The notes under the pieces are model-generated. The model had not been told where the DNA came from. It was given only the letters and a program-made list of their open reading frames with translations, and did no database searches. Positions 24,388 through 32,308 of a stretch of 64,000 bases of DNA are shown here, one piece after another. This stretch comes from JAEUMY01 sp031394355 (lineage in GTDB: Bacteria; Pseudomonadota; Gammaproteobacteria; Burkholderiales; Usitatibacteraceae), in the NCBI GenBank assembly GCA_031394355.1, contig JANNSU010000042.1, forward strand, positions 3,204-67,203. Reading direction: 5' to 3'. The translations under genes were made by a program, and so were the position numbers. The stretch's first letter is position 1. Each line of letters starts with the position of its first letter.

Positions 24388-24794
24388 TGCCGCTACTATT
24401 TGAAGAAGACTATATGAGTCTTCAAGATCATGGCATTGCATATGAGGAGAGTGAGCATCAGCGTTTTTTTGTGTTTATTGGGTTGGTAGTTCAGGAAGGC
24501 CTGTACACAAAATCCAGCTGCGATGTGCTTGTGGTAATTCCCCCAAACTACAATCAAGCTGGCAATGACATGTTCTGGACATTCCCTCAACTCATCCGAA
24601 GCAATGGGGCAGCGATCCCTGCAGCAATGGGCCCAGGAGGCGGCGACAATAGAGTTTGGAATGGAAAAGAATTCTGTCGGTGGTCGAGGCATTGGAATCC
24701 CCCAAGTGATGGAGTTTGGAGGCCGGGCAAGGATGACATTGTTTCAATCTTTCGGCGCATCGATTGGGCGCTAAAGAATCCGGATGCGAAGTAA
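24387..24794 (+). CDS. Prokaryotic E2-like ubiquitin-conjugating protein (family E type)
   Basis: 135 aa from the ATG at 24387 (an in-frame GTG at 24381 overlaps the Ubl gene further). Residues 43-68 (SSCDVLVVIPPNYNQAGNDMFW) and 94-115 (KEFCRWSRHWNPPSDGVWRP) correspond to the family E prokaryotic E2 pattern (CDVLI-PPGYP-DMFWT ... WSRHW-W-G). Two Cys are present, Cys45 and Cys97. Which, if either, carries the thioester is not clear from the sequence. It is translationally coupled on both sides: TGATG with the Ubl and TAATG with the JAB-E1 gene. The product should act between E1 and target. Confidence 0.75.
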   Translation: MPLLFEEDYMSLQDHGIAYEESEHQRFFVFIGLVVQEGLYTKSSCDVLVVIPPNYNQAGNDMFWTFPQLIRSNGAAIPAAMGPGGGDNRVWNGKEFCRWSRHWNPPSDGVWRPGKDDIVSIFRRIDWALKNPDAK

Positions 24795-26236
24795 TGCAGC
24801 CAAGAATTACTCTCCATGCATCTCATGAAGCGCAATTGCAAGCGCAATTCGCGGAGCACGATGGGAATGAAGTTGCGGCAATTGTTCTCTTCCGCAGAAT
24901 TGCGCGGCCAGTTGAGGGTTTGAATCAGTCTGATCGATTTGTTTCTGTTGAGGTAATCAAGTTTGAGCCACACTGGACTTCAAGCAGATCCGCCTCTCAT
25001 GTGGCTTTTGAGCTTCGTCATTTTCGTTCTGTATTCCAGAGGTGCGAAGCGGAGGCGCTAGTCTTCGGATTTGTTCATAACCACCCGACGGGATTTTCTC
25101 AATTCTCGGAGGTGGATGAAGAGAATGAACAAACGCTCCTGCGTGCGATCGCCAATCGAAACGGTCCCGATGTTTCACTTGTTGCACTGCTTTGGACGAG
25201 TGCAAAGTGGCTTGCTCGAACTCGGCAGGCTAGCGATTTCGGCCGGTCATTTCTTGCCCGGCACATTCTTCTGCTTGCCCGGCCTGTTAGTGTTTTTTTA
25301 AGCGCTGAAGGTGCAGAAGTTGTCCCAGAATATTGGGCGCGGCAGGCGGCTGCGTTTGGCAAGCCGTTCGTGGACAAAATGCGCTCACTTCGGGTGGGTG
25401 TGGTGGGCGCTGGCGGTACTGGCAGTCCAACCATTACGTTACTAGCTCGCTCGGGTGTTGGGGAGATAGTGATCGTTGATAACGATGTCCTTGAACGGAG
25501 CAACTTAAATCGCGTTAGAGGAGCTGGGACGAAGGATGTAGGGAAGTCCAAAGCAGCGATTTTGCGAGACTTTTTGTCGGATATGGGGCTGCCAACACAC
25601 GTAGTTGCGGTGCCCTCGTTGATTGATCAGGATCCCATCGCGATCGATGCGCTTTCAACATGCGATTTCATTTTCGGATGTACCGACGACCAGATTGGAC
25701 GTGAGGTGCTGAATTCATGTGTTTATGTGTACGGTATTCCCTTGATCGATGTCGGCTTAGGAGGGCAGGTCTCTTTAGGTGCCGACGGGCAACCGGTACT
25801 TCGGTACCACCACGGAAGAAACAGCACAGTCCTGCCGGAGGAAGGCGAGTGCCTCGTGTGCCAGCAAGTAATTCGGCCAGAATGGATCCGGCACCAATAT
25901 GCGATACGGCAGAATCCCGATCTAACGATTACAGAGGCGAATGATAGGTATTTGGTTGGCGGAGGAGAGCAAGCACCGGGTGTTGGCCCCTTTACTAGCG
26001 CGACGGCCGACCTAGGAATCGCAACCTTTTATGACTTACTCTCTGGATTCAGAAAATTTCCGCCAGAGATTCGTTGGGACTACTTCATGGTGGACTTCGT
26101 GAAGATGGAGTTTCGTTCCGCTCAAGAGAGTGGAGATAAAACTTGCCCTTACTGCAAAACGCGTACTTACTTCATGATGAATGAAAAGTACCGTCTCGGT
26201 CGGCCAGCGCTTGGTAAACCGCATGTCGCTATATAG
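24794..26236 (+). CDS. Fused JAB deubiquitinase-like peptidase and E1-like activating enzyme
   Basis: 480 aa. The N-terminal about 160 residues are a JAB/JAMM metalloprotease with the full zinc motif His95-x-His97-x7-Ser105-x2-Asp108 (HNHPTGFSQFSEVD) and a candidate catalytic Glu26. From about residue 195 there is a ThiF/E1 Rossmann domain, with GxGGxGS at 205-211 (GAGGTGS) and acidic ATP-site residues in IVDNDVLERSNLNR. Cys pairs CLVC (353-356) and CPYC (451-454) probably bind structural zinc. Known linked pairs adenylate the Ubl (E1) and process or remove it (JAB). The fusion puts both activities in one chain. It starts at TAATG and overlaps the next gene by 14 bases. Confidence 0.87.
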   Translation: MQPRITLHASHEAQLQAQFAEHDGNEVAAIVLFRRIARPVEGLNQSDRFVSVEVIKFEPHWTSSRSASHVAFELRHFRSVFQRCEAEALVFGFVHNHPTGFSQFSEVDEENEQTLLRAIANRNGPDVSLVALLWTSAKWLARTRQASDFGRSFLARHILLLARPVSVFLSAEGAEVVPEYWARQAAAFGKPFVDKMRSLRVGVVGAGGTGSPTITLLARSGVGEIVIVDNDVLERSNLNRVRGAGTKDVGKSKAAILRDFLSDMGLPTHVVAVPSLIDQDPIAIDALSTCDFIFGCTDDQIGREVLNSCVYVYGIPLIDVGLGGQVSLGADGQPVLRYHHGRNSTVLPEEGECLVCQQVIRPEWIRHQYAIRQNPDLTITEANDRYLVGGGEQAPGVGPFTSATADLGIATFYDLLSGFRKFPPEIRWDYFMVDFVKMEFRSAQESGDKTCPYCKTRTYFMMNEKYRLGRPALGKPHVAI

Positions 26237-26651
26237 AGACATTCTCAAGCTATTTGGCCCGCGTAGCGCTGAGTCAAGGGGGCGTAGGGGACTCCAAGCG
26301 CCACCAGTGCGCTTTGCGACCGTAATCGCCCAGTTAACGCCTCCCCAAGAAGCTGACTTGCGGGAATTTGACTTTTACTTTGTTAAGTCTTCTAGCGAGA
26401 AGCCTCGTTGGGTCCTTTTCAAATGCCCTTGCGGCTGTGGGAGCGTTGTAACCTTATCGCTGCAAAGTGCGCATCGCCCCTCTTGGCGTTTACGATACTC
26501 CCGCGCCAGCCGACCAACTTTATTGCCCAGCGTTTGGCGTGACGCGGGCTGCTTGAGCCACTTCTGGATTGAGGATGGCCGCGTTTACTGGTGTAGCGAT
26601 ACAGGCGTGCATCCTCAAGAATCAAGGTACTTGAATGATGAGCGAGAATAG
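26223..26651 (+). CDS. DUF6527-like Cys-rich protein of the ubiquitin-like operon
   Basis: 142 aa from the ATG at 26223, inside the end of the JAB-E1 gene; an in-frame ATG at 26181 would give 156 aa. The core has FKCPCGCGSVVTLSL (68-80), then LPSVWRDAGCLSHFWIEDGRVYWC, which matches my recollection of DUF6527, a small accessory family found in bacterial ubiquitination-like operons (in some papers BubE). The role is not established by the sequence; a metal-binding or peptidase-like accessory function is plausible. It is the last gene of the island. A bidirectional terminator shared with cspA follows. Confidence 0.72.
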   Translation: MSLYRDILKLFGPRSAESRGRRGLQAPPVRFATVIAQLTPPQEADLREFDFYFVKSSSEKPRWVLFKCPCGCGSVVTLSLQSAHRPSWRLRYSRASRPTLLPSVWRDAGCLSHFWIEDGRVYWCSDTGVHPQESRYLNDERE

Positions 26652-26687
26652 TCAGCCTTGCGATTGATTACGTCGCCGGTCGGCCAA

Positions 26688-26720
26688 CAAAAAAGCCACC
26701 CGAAGGTGGCTTTTTCTTTC
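26688..26720. terminator. Bidirectional terminator between the island and cspA
   Basis: AAAAGCCACC (26691-26700) pairs with GGTGGCTTTT (26705-26714) around CGAA. T-tracts are present on both strands (TTTTTCTTTC on plus, TTTTTTGTT on minus), so it can end both the Ubl operon and cspA. Confidence 0.9.
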
Positions 26721-26739
26721 TGCGTTCTGACCAGTCAGC

Positions 26740-26943
26740 TTAGACGGGCTGGATGGTGCAGGCTTGCTTGCCCTTGGGGCCAGTTTTGACTTCAAACTGC
26801 ACGCGCTGATTTTCTTTCAGCGACTTGAAGCCGTTGGCCTGGATTTCGGAGAAATGTGCGAAGAGATCCTCGCCGCCGCCATCCGGGGTGATGAAGCCGA
26901 AGCCCTTGGCGTCGTTGAACCACTTGACTGTACCTTGTTGCAT
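26740..26943 (-). CDS. cspA: CspA-family cold shock protein
   Basis: 67 aa, minus strand, ATG at 26943 with AAAGGAA upstream. A single-stranded nucleic acid-binding OB fold that acts as an RNA chaperone. The RNP1 motif KGFGFI (residues 13-18) and RNP2 DLFAHF (27-32) are intact, and TVKWFNDAKGFGFITPD is diagnostic. Which paralogue of CspA-E it equals cannot be decided. The 231-base divergent interval to the DUF2237 gene should carry a long cold-shock-type 5' leader, but I cannot define its structure. Confidence 0.95.
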   Translation of the reverse strand: MQQGTVKWFNDAKGFGFITPDGGGEDLFAHFSEIQANGFKSLKENQRVQFEVKTGPKGKQACTIQPV

Positions 26944-27174
26944 GCTAATTCCTTTGAGATAAATAAATGAAACCGGGTCTTCATTGGATCATTGACCCGC
27001 ACAGCAAACCGCAGACACCTCAAGGGAACCAAAGCAACGGCACGTGCTCAACGCTATAGCGACAAATTCGTGCGTAAACTGAAGCTGAACCAAGGACTGC
27101 CTGAATCGACTGCACGCGCAAGATACCCTAGACCGAATATCTCTGCAACCCCCCGTTTCCAAAGCACTTTTTCA

Positions 27175-27543
27175 ATGACCACCCAAAACGTTCTGGGCGG
27201 GCCCCTTCAGGCCTGCTGTTTTTCCCCTCTGACGGGCTATTTTCGCGATGGCTGGTGCCATACGATAGAGGAAGATCGCGGCTCCCACGTCATCTGCGCC
27301 CGCATGACAGCAGAGTTTCTGGCCTTCAGCCGTGCCCGGGGCAATGACCTGGAGACCCCGGTCCCGGCATATCGCTTCCCGGGGCTCAAGCCCGGGGACC
27401 GCTGGTGTCTTTGCGCGCTTCGCTGGCGAGAGGCGCTGGCTGCGGGCATCGCGCCGCCTGTCGTGCTTCAGGCAACACATGTACGCGCGCTGGACTTTGT
27501 TTCGCTTGAAGAGCTGACGGCACACGCCTTGGAGCTGGCGTAA
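27175..27543 (+). CDS. DUF2237 family protein
   Basis: 122 aa from the ATG at 27175, which gives the typical start NVLGGPLQACCFSPLTGYFRDGWC. Longer in-frame versions from 26992 add an untypical basic tail. Conserved pieces DWGSHVICA-like (DRGSHVICARMTAEFLAFSRARGNDL) and FPGLKPGDRWCLCALRWREAL identify DUF2237, a small soluble family with several conserved Cys and unknown function. It is transcribed divergently from cspA. Confidence 0.85.
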   Translation: MTTQNVLGGPLQACCFSPLTGYFRDGWCHTIEEDRGSHVICARMTAEFLAFSRARGNDLETPVPAYRFPGLKPGDRWCLCALRWREALAAGIAPPVVLQATHVRALDFVSLEELTAHALELA

Positions 27544-27648
27544 CCAGTATTCCACTGGGCCCATGGCAGGTACCTGCTTGCTGCAATGCGTTGGCGTAAG
27601 ATTCGCGGCGAACGACTGGACGTGACAGACAGAACAGGCAGAAACAAC

Positions 27649-28683
27649 ATGATTGATCTACGCAGTGACACCGTGACCCGCCCCGGTCCCGCCATGCGGG
27701 CCGCCATGGCTGCAGCACCGGTAGGGGATGATGTATTTGGTGATGATCCGACGGTAAACCGCCTGGAAGCTGTTCTGGCAGAACGTTTCGGATTCGAAGC
27801 AGGGCTCTTTCTGCCGACCGGGACGCAAAGCAACCTGGTCGGATTGATGACCCATTGCCAGCGCGGGGACGAGTACATCGTGGGCCAGGATGCGCATACG
27901 TACAAGTACGAAGGCGGAGGTGCGGCCGTGCTGGGCAGCATCCAGCCACAACCGCTCAACAATCTGCCGGATGGCTCGCTCGACCTGGCAGAGGTGGCTC
28001 GCGCGATCAAGCCTGATGATGCCCACTTTGCCCGCACACGGCTGCTCGCTTTGGAGAATACGATCGGCGGCAAGGTGCTGCCCTTGGCCTATCACCAGCG
28101 CGCGGTCGCGCTGTGCCAGGAAAAGGGGCTTGCGCTGCATCTCGATGGCGCTCGGGTGTACAACGCCTGTGTCAAGCTCGGCGTGGCGCCCGCCGACCTC
28201 TGCGAGGGGTTCGATTCAGTGTCCATCTGCCTATCCAAAGGTCTCGGCGCGCCGGCCGGTTCCGTGTTGGTGGGGTCGCGTGACTACATTCATGCGGCAA
28301 GACGCTGGCGCAAGATGGTCGGTGGCGGCATGCGTCAGGTTGGCATTCTTGCGGCAGGTTGTCTTTATGCGATTGATCATCAGGTGGCTCGGCTGGCCGA
28401 AGATCACGCCAACGCCGCCCGCCTGGGTGAGGGGCTTGCGCGCATTCCGGGACTAGAGGTCGCACCGGTGCAGACCAACATGGTGTTCGTTCAAGTGCCA
28501 CCAGCACGCATTGCCGGGCTGGGGGATCACCTCAAGGCGGCGGGCGTATTGGCGTTTGCGGGTCCTACAATGCGTCTCGTGACACACCTTGACGTGGATT
28601 CGGCGGGCATCGATACCGTGGTGTCCGCTTTTGCGAGCTGGTTCGAAGAATCAAAGACGGGTTTGATGGCGGCTACCCTATGA
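27649..28683 (+). CDS. ltaE: Low-specificity L-threonine aldolase
   Basis: 344 aa from the ATG at 27649; upstream in-frame codons at 27586 lack a family match. This is a PLP enzyme that splits L-threonine or allo-threonine to glycine and acetaldehyde. It starts MIDLRSDTVTRPGPAMRAAM, typical of the family. The PLP lysine lies in SICLSKGLGAPAGSVLVGS, with HLDGARVYNA (PLP-ring Asp) and ENTIGGKVLPL upstream. It could feed glycine to the riboswitch-controlled Gcv system elsewhere in the window. The stop overlaps the dsbB start (ATGA), so the two are cotranscribed. Confidence 0.93.
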   Translation: MIDLRSDTVTRPGPAMRAAMAAAPVGDDVFGDDPTVNRLEAVLAERFGFEAGLFLPTGTQSNLVGLMTHCQRGDEYIVGQDAHTYKYEGGGAAVLGSIQPQPLNNLPDGSLDLAEVARAIKPDDAHFARTRLLALENTIGGKVLPLAYHQRAVALCQEKGLALHLDGARVYNACVKLGVAPADLCEGFDSVSICLSKGLGAPAGSVLVGSRDYIHAARRWRKMVGGGMRQVGILAAGCLYAIDHQVARLAEDHANAARLGEGLARIPGLEVAPVQTNMVFVQVPPARIAGLGDHLKAAGVLAFAGPTMRLVTHLDVDSAGIDTVVSAFASWFEESKTGLMAATL

Positions 28684-29222
28684 GCGCTCTGCCCATGCGC
28701 ACGGACAAACATGACAGCCTGCTGAGGCACTTCAGGCTGCTGTGCCTCGGTGTCTTCCTTGTCTGCGCCGGGATGCTCGCGTTTGCCGTGTTCTATCTGC
28801 AGGGAAAGCTGTATCTCGACCCCTGTCCGATGTGCGTCCTCCAGCGCTATGGGTTCTTCGCGGTCGGCATCACGGCACTCATTGCGGCTATCCACAACCC
28901 GGATTTTCGTGGACGGCGCGTTTATGGGGGAATCATCGCGTTCTTCGCTCTGTTGGGTGGGGGTGTCGCGGCCAATCACACCTGGGTGCAGTATTTCCCG
29001 CCGGAGAACGCCGGCTGTGTCGCGGGCGACCTGCACTATCTGGTCAATACCTTCTCCTTTGCACAGGCATTGCCCAAAATCTTTGCAGGATCAGGCGAGT
29101 GCTCGGAAGTGAAGTGGCGATTCCTGGCGCTCTCCATTCCGGAATGGGCGCTGGTGTGTTTTGTCGGCCTCCTGCTGTTCGGCTTGTTTGCGATGTTGAA
29201 GCCGGGCTGGTTTCGGCGCTGA
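28680..29222 (+). CDS. dsbB: Disulfide bond formation protein B
   Basis: 180 aa, four transmembrane helices. An inner-membrane protein that reoxidises DsbA and passes electrons to quinone. The first periplasmic loop has the redox pair in DPCPMCVLQRYGF (CxxC), and the second loop has Cys in ENAGCVAGD and GSGECSEVKW. These four Cys are the functional set of DsbB. The ATG at 28680 overlaps ltaE by 4 bases; an alternative start at MRTDKHD five codons later is possible. No dsbA is present in the window. Confidence 0.94.
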   Translation: MSALPMRTDKHDSLLRHFRLLCLGVFLVCAGMLAFAVFYLQGKLYLDPCPMCVLQRYGFFAVGITALIAAIHNPDFRGRRVYGGIIAFFALLGGGVAANHTWVQYFPPENAGCVAGDLHYLVNTFSFAQALPKIFAGSGECSEVKWRFLALSIPEWALVCFVGLLLFGLFAMLKPGWFRR

Positions 29223-29465
29223 TCCAGGCTGTGCGGTCCACTCGCTGCGATGGGGTTGTGTCGGTTGTGTCGAGAGGGCGAACCTGTCGGGCAGCCCAAT
29301 GCAGGCTCGCGATTCGTTCGATTGCTGAAGCCGTATCAAGACGGTCAACCAAATCCTGACAATGATCGATGAACAGGCTGGCGCCGCGACCATGCCAGGC
29401 GTACGATTCAGGAGCGAGCTGCGCCGTATCCGGCGGCCGCTTCAGCCCACAAGCCAGGAGAGAAT

Positions 29466-29720
29466 ATGAAAGTTTCCGCATTGTTTGCCAGCCTGCTGTT
29501 CATTGGCTTCACGTTTGCCAGCAGCAACGTTCTTGCATTCCATTGTCCAGCCGACATGAAGAAGATCGATGAGGCGTTGGCGAAGAAGCCTGCCTTGTCC
29601 GAAAAAGAGGCGGATGAAGTGAAGAAGCTTCGCGCCGATGGCGAGAAGTTCCACAAGGAAGGCAAGCATCAGGATTCCGTCGACACGCTGGCAAAGGCGA
29701 TGAAAATCCTGAAGATCTGA
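29466..29720 (+). CDS. Small exported helical protein
   Basis: 84 aa with CAGGAGAG 5-12 bases before the ATG at 29466. Signal peptide MKVSALFASLLFIGFTFASSNVLA, with cleavage near residue 24. The mature part starts FHCPADMKKIDEALAKKPALSEKEADEVKKLRADG and looks like a two-helix Lys/Glu-rich hairpin. I recognise similar small periplasmic proteins in betaproteobacteria but no named family. It is monocistronic: there is a 243-base gap upstream with nothing convincing in it and a terminator downstream. Confidence 0.75.
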   Translation: MKVSALFASLLFIGFTFASSNVLAFHCPADMKKIDEALAKKPALSEKEADEVKKLRADGEKFHKEGKHQDSVDTLAKAMKILKI

Positions 29721-29748
29721 TTGCGTCTGCAACCAGGTTTGGGAGCAA

Positions 29749-29782
29749 GGGTCGCCAAGGTGTTTCGGGCGGCCCTTTCTTC
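29749..29782 (+). terminator. Intrinsic terminator of the small exported gene
   Basis: GGGTCGCC (29749-29756) pairs with GGCGGCCC (29768-29775) with one G-T pair, followed by TTTCTT. It lies 28 bases after the stop. Confidence 0.75.
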
Positions 29783-29794
29783 AGGTGCGAGTGT

Positions 29795-30715
29795 TCAGCC
29801 GTCGAGGAAGGCTGTGAGCAGCGCTGCCAGCGCCTCCGGTTGATCGTGTTGCAGCATGTGGCCCGCCAGGGAAAGGGTTTCCCTGCGAATATTCGCAAAG
29901 CAGGCGGCGCGCGTGGCCAGGTCAGCATCGTCTGTACCGTGAAAGCGCTGAAGCAAAGCCGACTGGTCACCTTGTACCCAAAGCACCGGTGCAGTCACTC
30001 GCCGCCAGGCTGCCTCGGCCTCCGCCAGCCGGTACTGGATCGGGCCGGCAGATTTATGGCGCGGGTCATGTTTCAGCGTGAATCCTTCTGAAGTCTGGCG
30101 TGACTGCTCGGCTGCGAGGAAGTGTGCCCGCCCCAGGCTGAGTCGCGGGTTGGCCTGCTGAAGCCGTGCTGCGAGCGCATTCAGGTTGGGATAGGGGCGC
30201 AGCATGGACGGGGATTCAGCGTCTGACTTGAGATCATCCAGCCACCGCGTGAGTCGATCTGGAGATGTTGCGGGCGACGTGTCTGGCAGGCCGAATCCTT
30301 CCAGGGACACAAGCTTCTTGATGCGGGCGGGGCGCAATCCGGCATAGGTGCAGGCGATGTTGCCGCCCATGCTGTGGCCGACAAGCCGCACCGGGGCGCT
30401 GCCCAATTGCTTGTCGAGAAACGCATCCAGGTCGGCATGGTAGTCGGCAAACCAGTATCCGTCCTGCGGCCACTCGCTGTCGCCAAACCCGCGCCAGTCG
30501 GGCGCGATGAATCGAAATTGGTCAGGCATGGCATCGACCATAAACTGCCAGGACGATGACGCATCCATCCAGCCATGAAGCAATACCACGGGCATGGCAT
30601 CCGGCTCGCCCCACTCCCGGAAGGCATGGCGCAGACCGCGAATATTCGCATGGCCAATGCGCGCCGGCCGACGGGCTGCAAAGGGGATTGAATTGTCAGG
30701 ATGATCAGATTGCAT
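29795..30715 (-). CDS. Alpha/beta-fold hydrolase
   Basis: 306 aa, minus strand. It has the oxyanion-strand motif VVLLHGWMDASSSW near residue 43, the nucleophile elbow RLVGHSMGGNIA (Ser about 118), an acid in the strand after the lid and the final His in SLAGHMLQHDQPE. These form a complete alpha/beta-hydrolase triad. It is cytoplasmic, with unknown substrate. Two copies of the iterated palindrome lie inside (29885 and 30638), both encoding ANIR. It is transcribed divergently from the zinc-ribbon gene at 30810. Confidence 0.9.
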   Translation of the reverse strand: MQSDHPDNSIPFAARRPARIGHANIRGLRHAFREWGEPDAMPVVLLHGWMDASSSWQFMVDAMPDQFRFIAPDWRGFGDSEWPQDGYWFADYHADLDAFLDKQLGSAPVRLVGHSMGGNIACTYAGLRPARIKKLVSLEGFGLPDTSPATSPDRLTRWLDDLKSDAESPSMLRPYPNLNALAARLQQANPRLSLGRAHFLAAEQSRQTSEGFTLKHDPRHKSAGPIQYRLAEAEAAWRRVTAPVLWVQGDQSALLQRFHGTDDADLATRAACFANIRRETLSLAGHMLQHDQPEALAALLTAFLDG

Positions 30716-30809
30716 TAGGCTTTCGAGCAGCTATGCATGGTCCACAAGAAAAAAATCAGAATCTCATTATCGCCCTGACAGCCCGAACGGGGCCGTCCGG
30801 CGCTGCGCC

Positions 30810-31541
30810 ATGAGGTGTCCGAGCTGCAAACAGGACATGGTCGAAGAGTCCATACCGCGTGAGCACCATGGCGAGATCGTCCTCGACATCTGCTATCACT
30901 GCCACGTCATATGGTTTGACCAGATGGAAAGCGCAGGACTGCCACCTGCAGGCGTTCTCTCACTGTTCCGCAAACTGCATCAGCACGATGCCGACACGCG
31001 TCTACCGCTGGCTGACCGGCTGGGCTGCGTGCGTTGCGCCCAACCCCTCGCCATGGCGCAGGATTTTGTCAGGGCCGGACGGATCAGCTATTACCGCTGC
31101 CCTGAGGGGCACGGTCGGCTTACGTCTTTTGTGCAATTTCTGCGGGAGAAGCAGTTCATCCGCTCACTGACTGCGCTGGAGCTGAATCAGCTGAAGGCCA
31201 CCGTGAAACAGGTGAAGTGTTCCAGCTGCGGCGGGCCGATTGACCTGTCCCGCGACAGCGCCTGCGGCTATTGCCGTGCGCCGATTGCCGTCCTGGATGC
31301 CGACGCCGTGGAGAAGGCGATCGCCAAGCTGTCAGCCGCAGAGGCCAAGCGCGGCCAGGTAGACCCGGAAAAGCTTGCTGCGCTGCAGAAAGAGGACGAG
31401 AAGCGACGCAAGGCACTTGCGCGCATGTCCGGCATGGATCAGGGTCATGCTGGCATGTGGAAGCAGACGGCGGATCGTGGCATCGACACGGTCGATCTGG
31501 TCGCGGGCGGGATCGCGATCCTGATTGCGTTGATCAGTTGA
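30810..31541 (+). CDS. Zinc-ribbon protein with C-terminal membrane helix
   Basis: 243 aa. Zinc-ribbon knuckles occur at CPSCKQ (3-6), CYHCHV (about 28-31), CVRCAQ (about 73-76) and CSSCGG plus CGYCRA (about 132-155). Thus there are two or three TFIIB-like ribbons. A Lys/Glu helix follows, and the C-terminus is hydrophobic (VAGGIAILIALIS), probably a membrane tail. No enzymatic motif is visible. Similar zf-TFIIB proteins are widespread and uncharacterised. The SRPBCC gene starts 10 bases downstream, suggesting one transcript. Confidence 0.78.
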   Translation: MRCPSCKQDMVEESIPREHHGEIVLDICYHCHVIWFDQMESAGLPPAGVLSLFRKLHQHDADTRLPLADRLGCVRCAQPLAMAQDFVRAGRISYYRCPEGHGRLTSFVQFLREKQFIRSLTALELNQLKATVKQVKCSSCGGPIDLSRDSACGYCRAPIAVLDADAVEKAIAKLSAAEAKRGQVDPEKLAALQKEDEKRRKALARMSGMDQGHAGMWKQTADRGIDTVDLVAGGIAILIALIS

Positions 31542-31551
31542 GGAGGATCAA

Positions 31552-32082
31552 ATGAGGATTCTCAAGATTGTTGCCTTGGTGCTGGCGTCTCTTGTCGTAC
31601 TCCTTGCGATCGTTGGTTTCTTGCTGCCCGGCACGTATCGTGTTGAGCGCGCCGTGGAGATTAACGCGACGGCGGAGAAGATTTTTCCTTTGCTCGAAGA
31701 CCCCAAAGCCTGGAAGCAATGGTCTGCGTGGAATCAGCGTGATCCGGCCATGAAGGTGACCTATTCCGGTGCGGCATCGGGTACCGGCGCCAAGTGGAGC
31801 TGGGAGAGTGCGACCGAGGGCTCGGGCGAGATGACTTTCACTCGCGTGGATGCACCCCGAGTGCTGGAGTACAAGCTGTGGTTTCCTGAGTTCCAGAGTG
31901 GTTCCATCGGAGCGCTGGTGCTCGAGCCCAATGGGCAGCGCGTTCGTCTTGTCTGGCGCAATGAAGGCAAGATGGATGCCAAGCCGATTGGTGGTTACCT
32001 CGCGCTCGTCATGGATCGCATGGTTGGCCCGGATTTCGAAGCGGGTTTGAAGATCCTCAAGGCAATCGCAGAGCGGTCCTGA
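31552..32082 (+). CDS. SRPBCC-family (polyketide cyclase-like) membrane-anchored protein
   Basis: 176 aa with GAGGAGG just upstream of the ATG. An N-terminal helix (ILKIVALVLASLVVLLAIVGFLL) anchors the protein in the inner membrane. The rest is a START/SRPBCC fold (RVERAVEINATAEKIFPLLEDPKAWKQWSAWNQRDPAMKV), a hydrophobic ligand-binding helix-grip domain. Ligand unknown. It is cotranscribed with the zinc-ribbon gene. Confidence 0.85.
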   Translation: MRILKIVALVLASLVVLLAIVGFLLPGTYRVERAVEINATAEKIFPLLEDPKAWKQWSAWNQRDPAMKVTYSGAASGTGAKWSWESATEGSGEMTFTRVDAPRVLEYKLWFPEFQSGSIGALVLEPNGQRVRLVWRNEGKMDAKPIGGYLALVMDRMVGPDFEAGLKILKAIAERS

Positions 32083-32308
32083 ACGAGTGTTCGCACAATG
32101 CCTGCAATGCATCTCTGTGCAGGAAACGCAACGAACTGCGATTTTCACTCTGAAAATATGTGTCAAACCGTTGACATTTCCTTTAGCGGTGTGCATTCTC
32201 ACGTCTGTCTCCGGAACGGAGCAAACCCGTTAGGGCGTGAACATCGGGTTAGAGGGAAATGAATCGCTCGTGTTCACATGACCAACAATCTTGCTAGGAG
32301 GAAGTTAA

